A stretch of 64,000 nt of DNA from positions 6,397,501 to 6,461,500 of the forward strand of contig NC_083379.1 of NCBI RefSeq assembly GCF_031755915.1. The letters are read 5' to 3'. The position numbers were made by a program, and so were the translations under genes. The notes under the pieces were generated by a model. It saw nothing but the letters and a program-made list of their open reading frames with translations. It searched no databases and was not told the DNA's origin. Below, in pieces: positions 14,545 through 29,224 of the stretch (the stretch's first letter is position 1; each line of letters opens with the position of its first letter). This stretch comes from Ziziphus jujuba (taxonomy: Eukaryota; Streptophyta; Magnoliopsida; Rosales; Rhamnaceae).

Positions 14545-16662
14545 TTTTCCCCACAAATTCAGATGCAAAATGTATGACAATTTTTTTCAGATTAATATTC
14601 AATTCGGCTCTAGTAGCTTTCAAGCCTCCAATAATATGGTCCGTGACAATTGCTTATTAGATTGTCTACTTTGATGAGTTTACTTTCATCATAAATATCA
14701 AATATGAAAATAAAACATTGAAGCAACAAAAACTATATATATATATTAAAAGCACATGTAAACAAATACCACAATTTTTTCTTGGCTAAATTAAAAGGTA
14801 AAAAAGACAAAAAAAAAAAAGGGGAAGAAAAGAAAAATTGTCCACATATGAATCCCATTCAAGTAATTTGATGGTAAAGCTAAGTGGACCCAAATATGGA
14901 TTTAGAATCTTGCTCAAAATTTGAATACTGTTTATTGCCAATGAGGTATTAGTTAGGGTGATGTAACGGAACGTGTGAAGATGGATTATGCTTGGATTCA
15001 AGTTGTCCATTAATAATGGTGCTTTTTATTTTCTCTCTCTTATTTATTTATTTATTTTTATTTTTTATTTTTTGAAGAGATTGCTTTCAATTTGTTAACT
15101 AATTAATTAAATTCATTATTAATACATGTGTTTTTTAAGAGTAGAAGAGGTAAATTATAAAACTATTAAAAAGTTTTTGTTGCCTTATATATGTGGCCAA
15201 CAATATTTTGTCCATAAAGTACCAGGCTTTTCGCTTATGTCAAAGGAGAATGAATTTTATCTTCATAGTTTTTTTTCCTAAAATAATATGAAAGATTGAG
15301 AATTCATTATTAATTAGCATTTTAGGTTTTGGAAGGGTCTTCATTGGGCAATTGAAAGTTGGTCTTGCCAATCATTTAAATAAAAGGTAAGCAGAAGGTT
15401 GGCTATTGGCAAAATAGACACTAGATTTTATAATGTAGTAGTTTAAGGGAAAAGAACTAAGGACAAGGAATAAGTTAAATTATTATGTTTTGGATGATGT
15501 AGCCAATCTATATCGTTTTTGAAAATTTAAAATAGCTCAATTCAATTCAGTGTAATCTGATATAATGTAGATTTATAATGTAAACATTTTCGTATCCTTG
15601 GATAATTATTTACACACAAAAAGGTCAGTCTCGAAGAAATTCTTGGATATGATAAGAAAAAGATAAGCAAGCACCTCTAGCGTTTACCTCAAAACGCCCA
15701 GTTCGATTAAGTTTGTAACCTGAAATTTTGGGGTGAGGGATTCAAAACTTCTTAAAAATGTGTCCAAAAAAATAATGATAATAATAAATGAAGGTATATT
15801 ATTGTAAAAAAAAAAAAAAAATTGGAATTAAATACAATAAATGTTATCAAATTACAGAATAATTTTTTTGGTATATCAAACCAAATCCACCTAAATAATT
15901 TTATTCTCCTTACCACAAAAAATTAAATGTTGTTGCAAATGGACCAATCAAAAAGAACATAAAATTGCACATGAGAATCACGTCAATTCTAGTACAAGAC
16001 TTTCAATCACACAGCTGTATTTCAAAAATCACGTGAGAGCACTGCTTCCATGGATCTACAATAAACAATCCCAGGTGTCGCCTTCAATCACGAAAATGAC
16101 CTTAACATCCCGCGACTAGAAATTCAAAATTTTTTAAAAAAATCTTTTTCAGGTTCCGTCTCTGTTTTCCACCTAAAACAAAACACTACTCTATTATCTT
16201 AACATTACACACACTGCACCTCCAAAAAAAAAAAAAAAAATCCAACTCATCCAATCAAAACAGACCAAATAATTAAACAAAATTTTAATTATTTATTTAT
16301 CAAATAAATCCAATAAAACACGTCACGTTCACACCGCACACCCCAATTGTTGTCCACCAAACAATGACCCCACTACGCAACTCCTCCAAAAAGAATCCTT
16401 ATGCCTAGCCATCCATCATCTCCCCCAAACAAAAAAATACACAACCCAACAGCAAATCAAAACAATTACAAAATAAAAATCTTTTCACCGTTTTAACTCC
16501 CGAAACGTGGCCCAAAAAAAAAAACTTACAATGCTAAAGCTCCATCCCCACGTAACTGTTTACGGTCTTTTCCTTTTTTTTTTTTTTTTTTTTTTTCTTT
16601 GGGTGCTGACAAATCAGTACCGTTGACCTTTACAAGGAAAAAAAGGATGGGGGATGGGGTTT

Positions 16663-18174
16663 CTAACGTAAAGAAAGGAGAGGGTATCGCCTGCAACGCC
16701 TAGACAGGAAAACTCTGCAATCATCCTTGGGGCAGATTGTGGGGACAAAAGCTATATCATCGCAGCCGTCCGTTCTGTGCCTCTTGAAATCCAACAGAGT
16801 TGAGAACATCGCTATGAACAGCACGAGATGGTTTAAAGCGTACCTTTGCCCCACGCACTGGTGGGACCCAGCTCCAAAGGCCAGGTAATTCCTCTTATAA
16901 AGCCGATCCTCCTGTCTCTCGCACGAGAATCGATCCGGGTCAAACCGGTCCGGCTCGGTAAATCCCTGTAAGCACGACTCGTAAGTCGAGGGGAAAACGA
17001 TGGTCCCCTTGGGAATCGTGAACGACTCCGTCAGTGGGTAATCAACCGCTGCTATGTGCGGCACCAGCGTCGCCGGAGCTCGGTACCTTATCACCTCACG
17101 CGCCACCGCCTGCGTGTACTTCATCTCCATCAGCTGCTCCGCCGTAATCAGCGAGTCCGATTCGGGAGACCAAATCCCGGCCACCTCTTCCCTCACCTTA
17201 GCGAGAACTTCCGGATGCGAGTCCAGTAGCGTCACCGCCCAAAGCAACGACGACGTCGAGGCGTCTTGCGCCGCAAAGAGGAAATCGAACAGGTGAGCTC
17301 CGATCTTCAAATCCGGCTCCGGCTGGCCGGCTTCAGCCGCCGCCGCCTGCTCCTTCAGCGACTCTTGCATCCAGAAATCGACGAGACACGAGGGCTCCTC
17401 CCCTCTCTCCATGCTGGCCTTGCTCTGCTCGGCGCAGCCGGTCAAGGTCTCGACCAACCGTCCGACGGCGAGCCTGGCGTTTCGAAAGGCCGTGCCGGGG
17501 AGATCGATGGGAAGCTTCATGAGTCCCACATTGAAGAAATTGTAGTCGAAGTTGAACCTCCGGCGGGCTTCCACTCCCAGATAGGGTCCCACAAAGACGG
17601 TCTGCGAAGTTTCGAGGTTCATATCGCGAGCCAAAAGCCTAAGAGCGATGGGAGAGTGAGAGAGTGAAGAAAGGCTCTCCCATTTCTTGAGATGGTCAAG
17701 GATTATAATCTGCTGCAGGGAGGTGTAGGTAGAGAGAGCCTTGGGAGTGAAGTTGGGAGCGATCCGACGGCGGAGGTCCTTATGGTGCTGACCCATGGTG
17801 TAAATAAGGTTGTGCTCACCGAAAAGCTTCTTCCCAAAAGGATGGCCCACAAGGAGGAAAGCATCAGGGCGTACATTGGCGAAGATCTTGTGGCAGAGCT
17901 CAGTATCACGGATAAAGACGATGAACCTGCCGATGATGTAGTTAACGGAGAAACCGGAAGGGGATGACTTGGCATAGTAGGATTGGAGGTCCCAGAACCT
18001 GGTTGGGTTGCGGACCAATGATATGGCGTTGCCGAAGAAAGGAAGGACGAGTGAAGGACCTGGAAAGGAGCGCTTCTTTCTTAGATAAGAGATCTGCTCG
18101 TAGAAAAGTAGAAGAAGAAAAAGAGAGAAAAGGTAAGGAGCCAGTGGCTGTAGGAAGGTGACAAAGGTATTCAT
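16663..18174 (-). CDS. CYP710A: Sterol C-22 desaturase, cytochrome P450 family CYP710A
   Basis: A single uninterrupted exon encodes 503 aa, the usual CYP710A size; the family is commonly intronless. CYP710A enzymes introduce the C22 double bond that turns beta-sitosterol into stigmasterol (or epi-campesterol into brassicasterol), acting at the ER. Visible parts: an N-terminal anchor (about 10-30) and hinge FPGP (37-40); I-helix AAQDASTS (301-308); ExxR motif E360-R363; FDPDRF (411-416); heme loop [10 protein letters not shown] with the cysteine ligand at C440. The segment [18 protein letters not shown] (102-119) is characteristic of the subfamily. Coding DNA is much more GC-rich than its surroundings, which explains several long antisense ORFs over it. 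The start is the first in-frame ATG before the anchor. The leader contains a G-quadruplex-type motif on the template strand. Stress induction is known for some members but not shown here. Confidence 0.96.
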   Translation of the reverse strand: MNTFVTFLQPLAPYLFSLFLLLLFYEQISYLRKKRSFPGPSLVLPFFGNAISLVRNPTRFWDLQSYYAKSSPSGFSVNYIIGRFIVFIRDTELCHKIFANVRPDAFLLVGHPFGKKLFGEHNLIYTMGQHHKDLRRRIAPNFTPKALSTYTSLQQIIILDHLKKWESLSSLSHSPIALRLLARDMNLETSQTVFVGPYLGVEARRRFNFDYNFFNVGLMKLPIDLPGTAFRNARLAVGRLVETLTGCAEQSKASMERGEEPSCLVDFWMQESLKEQAAAAEAGQPEPDLKIGAHLFDFLFAAQDASTSSLLWAVTLLDSHPEVLAKVREEVAGIWSPESDSLITAEQLMEMKYTQAVAREVIRYRAPATLVPHIAAVDYPLTESFTIPKGTIVFPSTYESCLQGFTEPDRFDPDRFSCERQEDRLYKRNYLAFGAGSHQCVGQRYALNHLVLFIAMFSTLLDFKRHRTDGCDDIAFVPTICPKDDCRVFLSRRCRRYPLLSLR

Positions 18175-18255
18175 AATTGTTGCTGTTATTACTCAAAATT
18201 TTTTCTTTTGAAAAAAAAAAAAAAAATTTATTTTGCTTTTTAATAACGTTGGATT

Positions 18256-18273
18256 GGGAGGGCTGGGGGTGGG
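18256..18273 (+). promoter_or_regulatory. G-quadruplex-type motif in the CYP710A leader or promoter
   Basis: GGGAGGGCTGGGGGTGGG has four G-tracts with loops of 1, 2 and 1 nt, a strong intramolecular quadruplex pattern. It is on the template strand, 82-99 bp upstream of the CYP710A ATG; the RNA would be C-rich. The motif is read directly; any effect on transcription is inferred. Confidence 0.6.
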
Positions 18274-18765
18274 CTTTTGGGAGAGAGGAGAGCCTTGTTT
18301 TTTTTTTTTTGGGGGGGAAATGGGAGAAAGGAGAGGAGAGCGTTGGGTGTGTATATATATATATATATATTATGTGTGTGTACAGAGGAAGGGAAGGAGA
18401 AGAATAGGAAGAGAGAGTTGGGGGTGTGATATATGGTCAAAAGAGTCAAATTTCAATTAAAGAGGCTGGAAAAGTTTTTTTTTTTTTTTTTTTTCCTTCC
18501 TTTTTTTGGGTGGGGGTGGTGTGTGGTTTGGGTTTTTGGTTTTTGGAATGTGGAAGTGAATATGGAAAAATGGAGAAGCCAAATCTAGATAGAAGAGGTT
18601 AAAAAGGTTGAAAGAGAGAAGAGGTAAGAGAGTTTGGACATTTTATACTGGCTTTGGTTTGGTCTGGTCTGTCTGTGTGTGTCTGAAAGGGCTTATGGTT
18701 TTTGCTGTTGGTTGGTTTTTAAGTTTTAACAATGTTTACCGAAACATAATAAAAAATAACAAAAA

Positions 18766-18768
<3 letters not shown>

Positions 18769-18799
<31 letters not shown>
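18769..18799 (+). repeat. (GA)n microsatellite upstream of CYP710A
   Basis: About 15 GA units lie some 600 bp upstream of the CYP710A start, so they are CT-rich on the sense strand. Confidence 0.85.
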
Positions 18800-18801
<2 letters not shown>

Positions 18802-20535
18802 GGATAAATATATGTTAAGGACGGCGGAGTTTGGTGGGTCAAAGTGGGGTTGAAATCCAGCTAAGGAGGGATGGAGATGACGTAGTGGATTCACCCAAAG
18901 ATACCCTTACATTACCGTCACAAACTCTCTTCTTTTACTCTCTTTTTAATACGGTAAGGAATCCTCACCGATAAAGTGGTTTTATGATCATTTATGTCTA
19001 CCATAGAATATTTTGTTTCGATTTGCCATTAATAACAGTTACACAAATTTTATGATTTTTTTTATTTAAGTTTTATTTTGAAAATAATAACTATCATTAT
19101 TAAGTTGTTGTGGATTGGTGTTGGCTGTAACATAGAAAATCCTTCTTTTTTTTTTTTTTTCTTTTTTTCTTTTTTTTTTTTCTTTAGTAGGAAGAGAGGT
19201 TATTGTACCACCAAATCCTGAAAGCATTTGGATTATTATCGGTTATCATTGTAAATTTAACCTTCCGAATAACATGAAGTTTTTTAGTTGCTCATGAAAT
19301 TTTTTTCAAACATTGAATTGTTTACCAAATGACTTAGGATAATAATACATCAATATATATAATTCCTTTTATATTAAAATGAAAATTCAAACTCAAATTG
19401 TTAGGTAAGAAAACAATAATTTGTACCATTCAGCTGTCCCCTTTTAAAAATTATATCAATATACATTTTTTTTATATAAATATAATTTAAATATAAATAT
19501 ATCAATTCACAAATACTTTAAAAAATAAATCAATAAAATATTATCACCTTATTTGTTAAATATTAAACATTTCTTCACTATAATATTGTTTTGGCTCCTC
19601 CTTTATTTATTTATTTATTGTTTTTTTTTGAATTTTTATTTCTTATTTGTTTTTGGTTTCCGTATCTCAACCATTTTCTATGATTTCTTATATGTCTATA
19701 GAGAGATTCAAAGCTTTGATTCAGTGTCAAATCGTCACATGACATATCAAAATTACATTTTGATATTTGCATTGGTATTTTCAATATCAAATAATGTGAG
19801 ATAGAAAATTCAAGTTATGTGATAATGGATAAGACAAGTAGGACATTAATGACAAAAGAGGATACCAAAAAAAAAAAGAAGACAATCATCTTTTCCTAAT
19901 TTGTTTTTTCTTTTTTTTTTGCTTTTCAACTTACATATATTATCAATGGTTAACAATTTCTTTCTAATGCTTATCTTCTTCGCGCAAGTTTTTTTTATAT
20001 GCAACCGTTTAATGGATAATATAGTATAAATTATTTATTATCAAATATAAAATAATATTTATGCAGAATTTGTATATTTTATTTTATTTTATTATTTGTT
20101 GCACAGGTATGGATGACGGATCTCTAATTTTCACGTTCTTTACAATTTACAAAACACAATAAAAAGTTTATTAAATATATTTATATTTTGGTCCTGGTTT
20201 GAATCAAGTTTTTAAAAAGTTATTTTCATTTCAATTATTTTTTCCATTTTATTTTTGCATTTGTCCATAAACATTGAATACTTTTGGTTCTAGATAATAT
20301 TTATTTTTGACTTGTATTATCTTATATTTATTTTAATTTATATAGCATGGTAAAAATGGAAATGCTATAGCATATTTTATATAAAAAATGGAAGACATAA
20401 TACCTTGCCTTCTATAAAACTTAAAAATTTTAGCATAAATAACTTTTTGTTCTCATTGTTTACTTGTGAGAACATTTTGAACAAAAAAAGAAAAGGACAC
20501 AACCTATACAAATATATATGACTTCTGTGCTTTCT

Positions 20536-20538
<3 letters not shown>

Positions 20539-20587
<49 letters not shown>
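20539..20587. repeat. (AG)n microsatellite
   Basis: An uninterrupted AG run of about 49 nt, the longest GA-type tract in the window, lies in intergenic DNA. Confidence 0.95.
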
Positions 20588-20589
<2 letters not shown>

Positions 20590-20979
20590 ACTAAGGACTT
20601 CAGTTTTATTTCCCTGAATGGAAATTAATATTATTATTATTAGTATTATTTCATAGTTTATGTTGTTTAATATTTTTTTTTTGCGGTCGATATAAATAGG
20701 TGCTTTTATATCAAAAAAGAAAAAAAGAAAAAGAATTAGAATGTAAGAATCTACAAGCAATAATTGTTGAAGTGAATTGCCTGCTTAAAGAGAGGAAAAG
20801 AGTTGAAGAAGAGACATAAGTATGAAAGAAGCAGCTCCTTTCATTTTTTTCATTTTTTATGTGCACATGCCGGTCGCTGTCTTTTGCCACCTTCTTAAAC
20901 TCTATACAAATTAATTTCAAAATGTGCAAAACTATTCAATTGATTGAACTTTGCATTTATTGTTCAACTATAGCTGTTA

Positions 20980-21024
<45 letters not shown>

Positions 21025-21876
21025 CATAGGACCGACAAAATAATTTAGAAAATTTTCATTATAATAATATTATATATGTTATATTATTTTAAACAGAAAG
21101 AATGCAAGGCAAATAATTTAATCAAAGATTAAGGATATTAATTTACTATCTCTCTAAATACAAAGACATACGTGAAAAATGAACAAATTAACATATGACG
21201 TGTAAGTGTAATTTTCTCAAATACAACAACGTTTATCTTTTTTTACTTTGTTTTTTTTTTTTCCAAATATTTCTGAAAATGGCATATTTTTCTAGTCCAT
21301 AGCTATGATATAAACTAGGAAAAAATAGATCCAACAGAAAGAAAACAAAGAAGGAGACAAGTAAACATTAAAGGAAAAGAAAAAAGAAAAAACAATAGAG
21401 AAACCTGTTGCATTGCATTAATAGTAGTTGGCAACAATCTTTTAAGATGAATATGACAAAAAAAAAATAAAAATAAAGATTAAACTTGTAAATGGTTGCC
21501 AATTTTCAAAAAACAATTATACTTTTTCTTCATCCTCCATGACTATGAGTTGACATATCAAACTAATTTCCTTTAATGTAATCAATATTAATGTGAAAAA
21601 AACTGTTGACAATGATCACATGACAACCCATAATGTGAATCATTGAAGCAAATTTGCCATCTGAGGAGGCATAAAAAAACATTTTTAATTATTCATGGAA
21701 GTAAACAAATTACCCAAAATGTAAAGAAAAAAATAAAAATAAAAAACAAAAACTAAATATACTACCAAATAGTACTTTAGTAGCCCTTACTCATATTTTC
21801 AATTATTTAATTAGTCCTTAGAAACATAGGAAAATATTACATACCTAAAAGGCTATATTTTGTAAAGTTTATTGCA

Positions 21877-22220
21877 CTTTAGTAGTCTTGGCTTTTAAAA
21901 ATTCTACAATTTAGTTTTTTAATTTTCAAAAATAATAATCTAGGTTTTTAATTTTTTAATTTGTTGCAAATTGATAGGACTCTCTATTTAATAAAACAAA
22001 TTGATAGCACTTTCACTTTTCGTCAACACTATAATTTTTATTTTCAATGATTATCTTTTTTTCAATTAATTATTTTTTTAACAAAACCTTTATCAATTTG
22101 TTGAACAAGATTAAAAATTAGATCAATCTACAAGAAATTAACAAAATGAGAGTTTAGATTGCTCCTTTAAAAATTGATGTCCTAAATTACAAAACTGTAT
22201 AAATTAAAAATATTAAAGTA
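21877..22220. repeat. Imperfect inverted repeat, possible MITE remnant
   Basis: The left arm (about 21877-21975, containing ACAATTTAG, ATCTAGG and TTGTTGCAAATTGATA) is related by eye to the reverse complement of the right arm (about 22100-22220, containing CTAAATTACAAA and GATTGCTCC). The layout suggests a foldback element or a decayed MITE. No target-site duplication was defined and alignment by eye is rough. Confidence 0.35.
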
Positions 22221-24604
22221 TAAGTAGTCTTATTTTTATAAAGATTATATAAAACTTTTAATTTATTCTCCTGATTGTAGCACCTATAATTAATAATATC
22301 ATGTAGTACGTAATTTATTTGTCTAATTATCATGCTAATTAATAAATTCGTCTTAAACCACCTTTTCTTTTTAAAATTTTTTTTGAGGCTCTCTTCTGTT
22401 TCCTCTTTTTTTGGGTTAATATTTGGGTTTATACTGGCTAATTGGAGCGGTTATGGTTTACCGTAACCTGAAAGATTACAACATCATATTTTCCATTTTT
22501 AATTTTGGTATAACTTCTCCTTTCTAATTCCTACTTTTATCTTTTCACCCAAAAAAATTCTTACATTTTCTGTTCACCGAATATTTGGATAATTTATTTG
22601 TAACAATAGGTGACGAAGCACCGATAAAATCTGCATGCTATGTTATAATTTAATTGACTATTATTAAAAAGTTCATTTTTTTTATATTAATTTTTTAATA
22701 TTAAAAAATAAAAACATTAATATTTAAAAAATTATTAAATACAAATACAGCTAATTAATAATCACCAAGTCAACATTAATGCCACTTGTAATTATTTTTT
22801 CTTTTTTTAAATGTGACAAGTAGCAAACATTACAAAATATTCTCATTTTCTAATTGTCTTTTAACTTTAGTTGTTCGCATATATCATAAAATATTATATA
22901 TATATATATATATATACAATTAATCGCTTTACTTATCATTATAGTAGTAATTAAAAGCTTCTCCTAAAAATGGAATTCGTGCTAATTGTTTGGCCTATGA
23001 AAGAAATCTTGAATTGGAATGGACATTAATTTGAAATTTGAAAGGTTATTCCATTACTTGGTTGACAAATATTTCATATGAATAGTTGTTGACTCTGTCT
23101 GTTTTTCATCATCGATTTAGTTTTACCATTAATACCATTCCTTACAGTTCTTAAACCAAACACATCGGGAACATTTACTTTAGAATATACGGATAGGTCA
23201 GTATGGTGCGCGGTAACGTAAAAGACTTTTAAATAAACAAATTTTATTTTATTTTATTTTTTAATGAATTTTGATTTCCAAACGCAACTTTTACGTAATA
23301 AATTGCTTTCTTTTTCAAACGAATTAAATAAAAGCGACAATCTTTTACGTTTCTTTAATTCTTTGCTGAATTTTCTAGAAAATTAATGACAAAAGACAAT
23401 TATTGTTATTACAAGGGGCGAGAAGATTCACTATTTACAAAGAAGCAAAAGCCAGTTTGACGTGCTATATGGACCAAGAAAATGATAGTAATCGATGCTC
23501 AATGGCAGAGGATAGAGATTCTACCAATTTTTTTAGCCAAACAAACAATAATATCACTGTTGACTAAGAAAAATTAAACATATTGACCCCAAAAATAATC
23601 CAAAGGTAGCATGATATCATATATTTCTTTGGATAATTATGGTAGAATGATAAAGTGTATTAATGTCACAGAATGCGTCATGCTGTCCCACACTATGTTG
23701 CAAACCAGTCAGTCCGACGGCTTCCCACCTTTTTTGATTTCTAAACTTTCCAAACTTTATGCCTTGATTTATTTATTTACTTTTTTGGGTGAACAAATTC
23801 TAAACTTATACCGTTGAATTCATGACCAAAGAACAAAGTACCAAGTGAAGTAGAAAAAGGAAATAATAATAATTTTTGTTTATAAGTACTTTGAAAAGTT
23901 AGGCTGGTAAGACTTTTTTTCAAAGAAAAACACCATCAAGCACATTATAATTGCATATTTCATAAAATTTAACTATAATAATTAATAAACTAGTTATTGG
24001 CCAACCTTCTTTATACCCCTATATACGAGTATAAATATTCAAGACGTCAATTATCTTTTCTTGATATTTTGATTAACAATGATATGGTAAATAATAAATA
24101 TTTCTGGAGAGAGGAAGAGCAGGCATAACAACAAGTAGCTACTTTAAGAAAGCGGGAGATAACGTTACGATGAGGAAAATGGAAGGCAGGGTTTATGTAA
24201 TCATATCTGAATTCAATCCATGGCAACGGACTGAACTTGAAACTCAAGTGTAGAACAAGAACCAAAAGGCACCAGAAGCACAGTATATATTATACCTTGA
24301 TGCAACTACTCAAGGCAATATCAATCACCGTGATAAGCAGTAAAATCAGATATTCCATAAAAATACCACGACTATTTCTACACCATTTAGAATAGATATT
24401 TCGCATCACCAAAATTGAGAAAAACTAAATATCAATTTCAAAACTGGAAAAAAAAATATCATCCTAGTTTAGACTTTAGATGTGTCATTATCCCACTAAA
24501 GCACAGCAATTGTGATGATATAGCTCACACCATTGAAAAATACAAGTCCACATAAGTCCCGCAATGGTCAACCATATATAGCACAAACAAGGGAAAAAAT
24601 GCAC

Positions 24605-27080
<2,476 letters not shown>

Positions 27081-27105
27081 GTTTCCGAAACGACGAGATG
27101 GAGAA

Positions 27106-27207
27106 TTAGGGTTCCTTGGTAAATCTCCTTCTACCTGTAAACCCTACGGAGGAAGAGAGTGAACCTCTGTGTCTGCTTTGGTTTATATGGCACAAAGATT
27201 AGGGTTT
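27106..27207 (-). promoter_or_regulatory. RPS14 promoter: telo-box motifs and TATA box
   Basis: Three telo-box motifs, TTAGGGTT at 27106-27113, AAACCCTAC at 27139-27147 and ATTAGGGTTT at 27198-27207, flank a TATA-like GTTTATATGG at 27181-27190 (CCATATAAAC on the sense strand). This density of telo-boxes is typical of plant ribosomal-protein promoters. Confidence 0.75.
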
Positions 27208-28013
27208 TGCGATGACACTCTAATAATTTGAATTGACATAAATGACCTTTACTTTGTACTTTATTGCGATGGTATTTATTTATTTTGGTTTCTTTTTTAT
27301 CAAAATATTTCCATTTTCAGTACAAAATTACTCGGCACCAAAACTTTATAAATAGATAAATAAAAATTATAAATTGGGGTCACTTACTCCTTACATCATA
27401 AATTATCAAGATATTTTAATTTTATACCGTGAAATGTATGCTCTCTGAAATATTATTTTTATCAATGGATAATTTTATATTTAAAAGTTTAACAAAAAGA
27501 TATTATACGTCTTTTACAATAATCAAATTTACTTCCAAACTACGAAGTATAACAAACTCCCAAACTACCAAGTACCCTGTTTGCAAAAAATATATAATAT
27601 ATATTATATTTGTCCATTAATAATAATCAGGAGTTTAAATTTCTCTCTCTCTATATATATAATAATTCTACAGTGTAGACCGTTTGTATGCGAATTGTAT
27701 TAAAAATTGATATTTTTTGAAAAAAAAATATGAACTCTGTTATATTTACTATGTATAAAAAATATCGATTTTGATACGATGCACAAATATCTATATATAT
27801 ATATTTATATTAAATATAGCTAATTTTGTGGGTCAAACAAAAACAAGCCTTTCCATTATTCATTATCACCGGTGACCCATTGACTTGAAGCTAGGCTCTT
27901 TTCTCACAATAAATAAATAAAAATTTGAAGCCAAGCAAGATTGCCAAACCTTTAAATATTTAAACAGTATTTTTATTTTATTTTATTTATCCCTACCTTT
28001 ATCCCCATGTAAG

Positions 28014-28770
28014 TAGGGATAGGCATGGATTGAATTGGTTCGGTTTTGGACTAAAATACAATCCAATCCATATTTATCGGTTTTTTTAATATGCAATCCA
28101 AAATAAACCATTAAAACGTTAAATCCAAACCAAACCATTTAGGATCGTTTTGGTTTTGATTGGTTGATCGGTTTGAAACTTACTAATTTATAAATACATA
28201 ATACAAATAAAAAATTTTCCAAATACAAAATATAAATAATAAATTATAATTATCCAAACATAAAATACAATTAGAATATACAACATAGTCTACAATGGAA
28301 AATAAAAAAGAAAATATAGCAAATGATACACATTATGCACTTATCAAGTAACAAGCATTAATATCACATATTACTCCTACAAAATTAAATTAAAATTGTT
28401 AGAATAAATAATGTAAAATAATACATTTATCAAAATTTATTCACTCAAAAATCGATTTGGGGTTCGGGGATGTAAAAAATATATATATATATATATAATT
28501 AATATATAAAAATAGAAAAAAAAAAGTTAAAAATTAATATATAAAAATGAAAAAAATAAAAATATATATAATTTTTTAATTATATAATATAATTATTTGG
28601 ATTGGATTGGATTAAATTTATATTTCCAATACAAAACCAATCAAATCTATATAATTTATCATATTTTGAATCAAATGCAATTCAATTGATATAAAAATCC
28701 AATCCAAACCGTTAAAAACAGATTGGATTGAACAAGTTGGACGGATTGGATTGGATTTTGCCCACTACTA
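28014..28770. mobile_element. hAT-type non-autonomous element, copy 1 (757 bp)
   Basis: The element is bounded by a perfect 8-bp target duplication, CATGTAAG, at 28006-28013 and 28771-28778. The ends are related inverted repeats (TAGGGATAGGCA left, TGCCCACTACTA right), both two changes from the TAGGGGTGGGCA end of copy 2. The interior is AT-rich, non-coding, and has many GGATTGGATT/AATCCAATCC-type words near both ends. The 8-bp duplication and TAGGG ends point to the hAT superfamily. It shares sequence over its whole length with the element at 61183-62308. It has no transposase, so it depends on an element elsewhere. Confidence 0.85.
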
Positions 28771-29224
28771 CATGTAAGGGGACATTAAGGCATTGGTGAA
28801 TTTTTTTTTTTTTTGTTTTTTAATACTCCGGCATGTGTGAAATTAAACACATGAAAATAATTATAACAGTAATAAACTTCACCACACCAATTTTATTTTA
28901 TTATTTTAATTTAATTGTTTCTTATTATGTTCTGATTTTTAACCATCCAAATGCTTCTTTATATGTTTTTTCACCATAATGTAATAAAATTAATATAATC
29001 AACTTATAAAATGATATCACTATCATAAAAATCAAACATAGAACTCAACCTGTATACAAATCCTATTTCTCTCTTGCTCTTATTTTGGCAAGCGAGGTAT
29101 AAAAAATGGTGACCTAACTAAGCAAAAACTTCAACAAAAATAATAAATCATATCAAAATATGAAAGAAAGAAAATAGTAATACTAGCAACCTAACTACAA
29201 GTCAGGACGAAAGCTTCCAAGCCA

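Larger units (their letters stand above)
12753..16662. other. Intergenic region, no gene recognised
   Basis: It lies between the L18a-like start and the CYP710A stop. The first 250 bp are the leader and promoter of the L18a-like gene. The rest has low-complexity repeats: a compound (ATT)n(GAT)n at 13301-13344, poly-A of about 38 nt near 14070-14107, AT repeats at 14508-14535, and poly-T near 16570-16596. ORFs here are short and repeat-derived. Confidence 0.7.
18175..24604. other. Long intergenic region, no gene recognised
   Basis: The first 700 bp are the leader and promoter of CYP710A, with a TA repeat at 18353-18370 that could act as TATA, purine-rich tracts, and (GA)n at 18769-18799. The rest is AT-rich with (GA)n at 20539-20587, (AT)n at about 20983-21022 and 22894-22917, and an imperfect inverted repeat at about 21877-22220. 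No protein, tRNA or known miRNA sequence was recognised. Confidence 0.65.

Noticed and set aside
16663..18196. Several ORFs of 65-133 aa on + and in other frames over CYP710A
   Set aside because: They are shadows of the GC-rich CYP710A exon; none has a recognisable motif, while the minus-strand frame has all P450 signatures.
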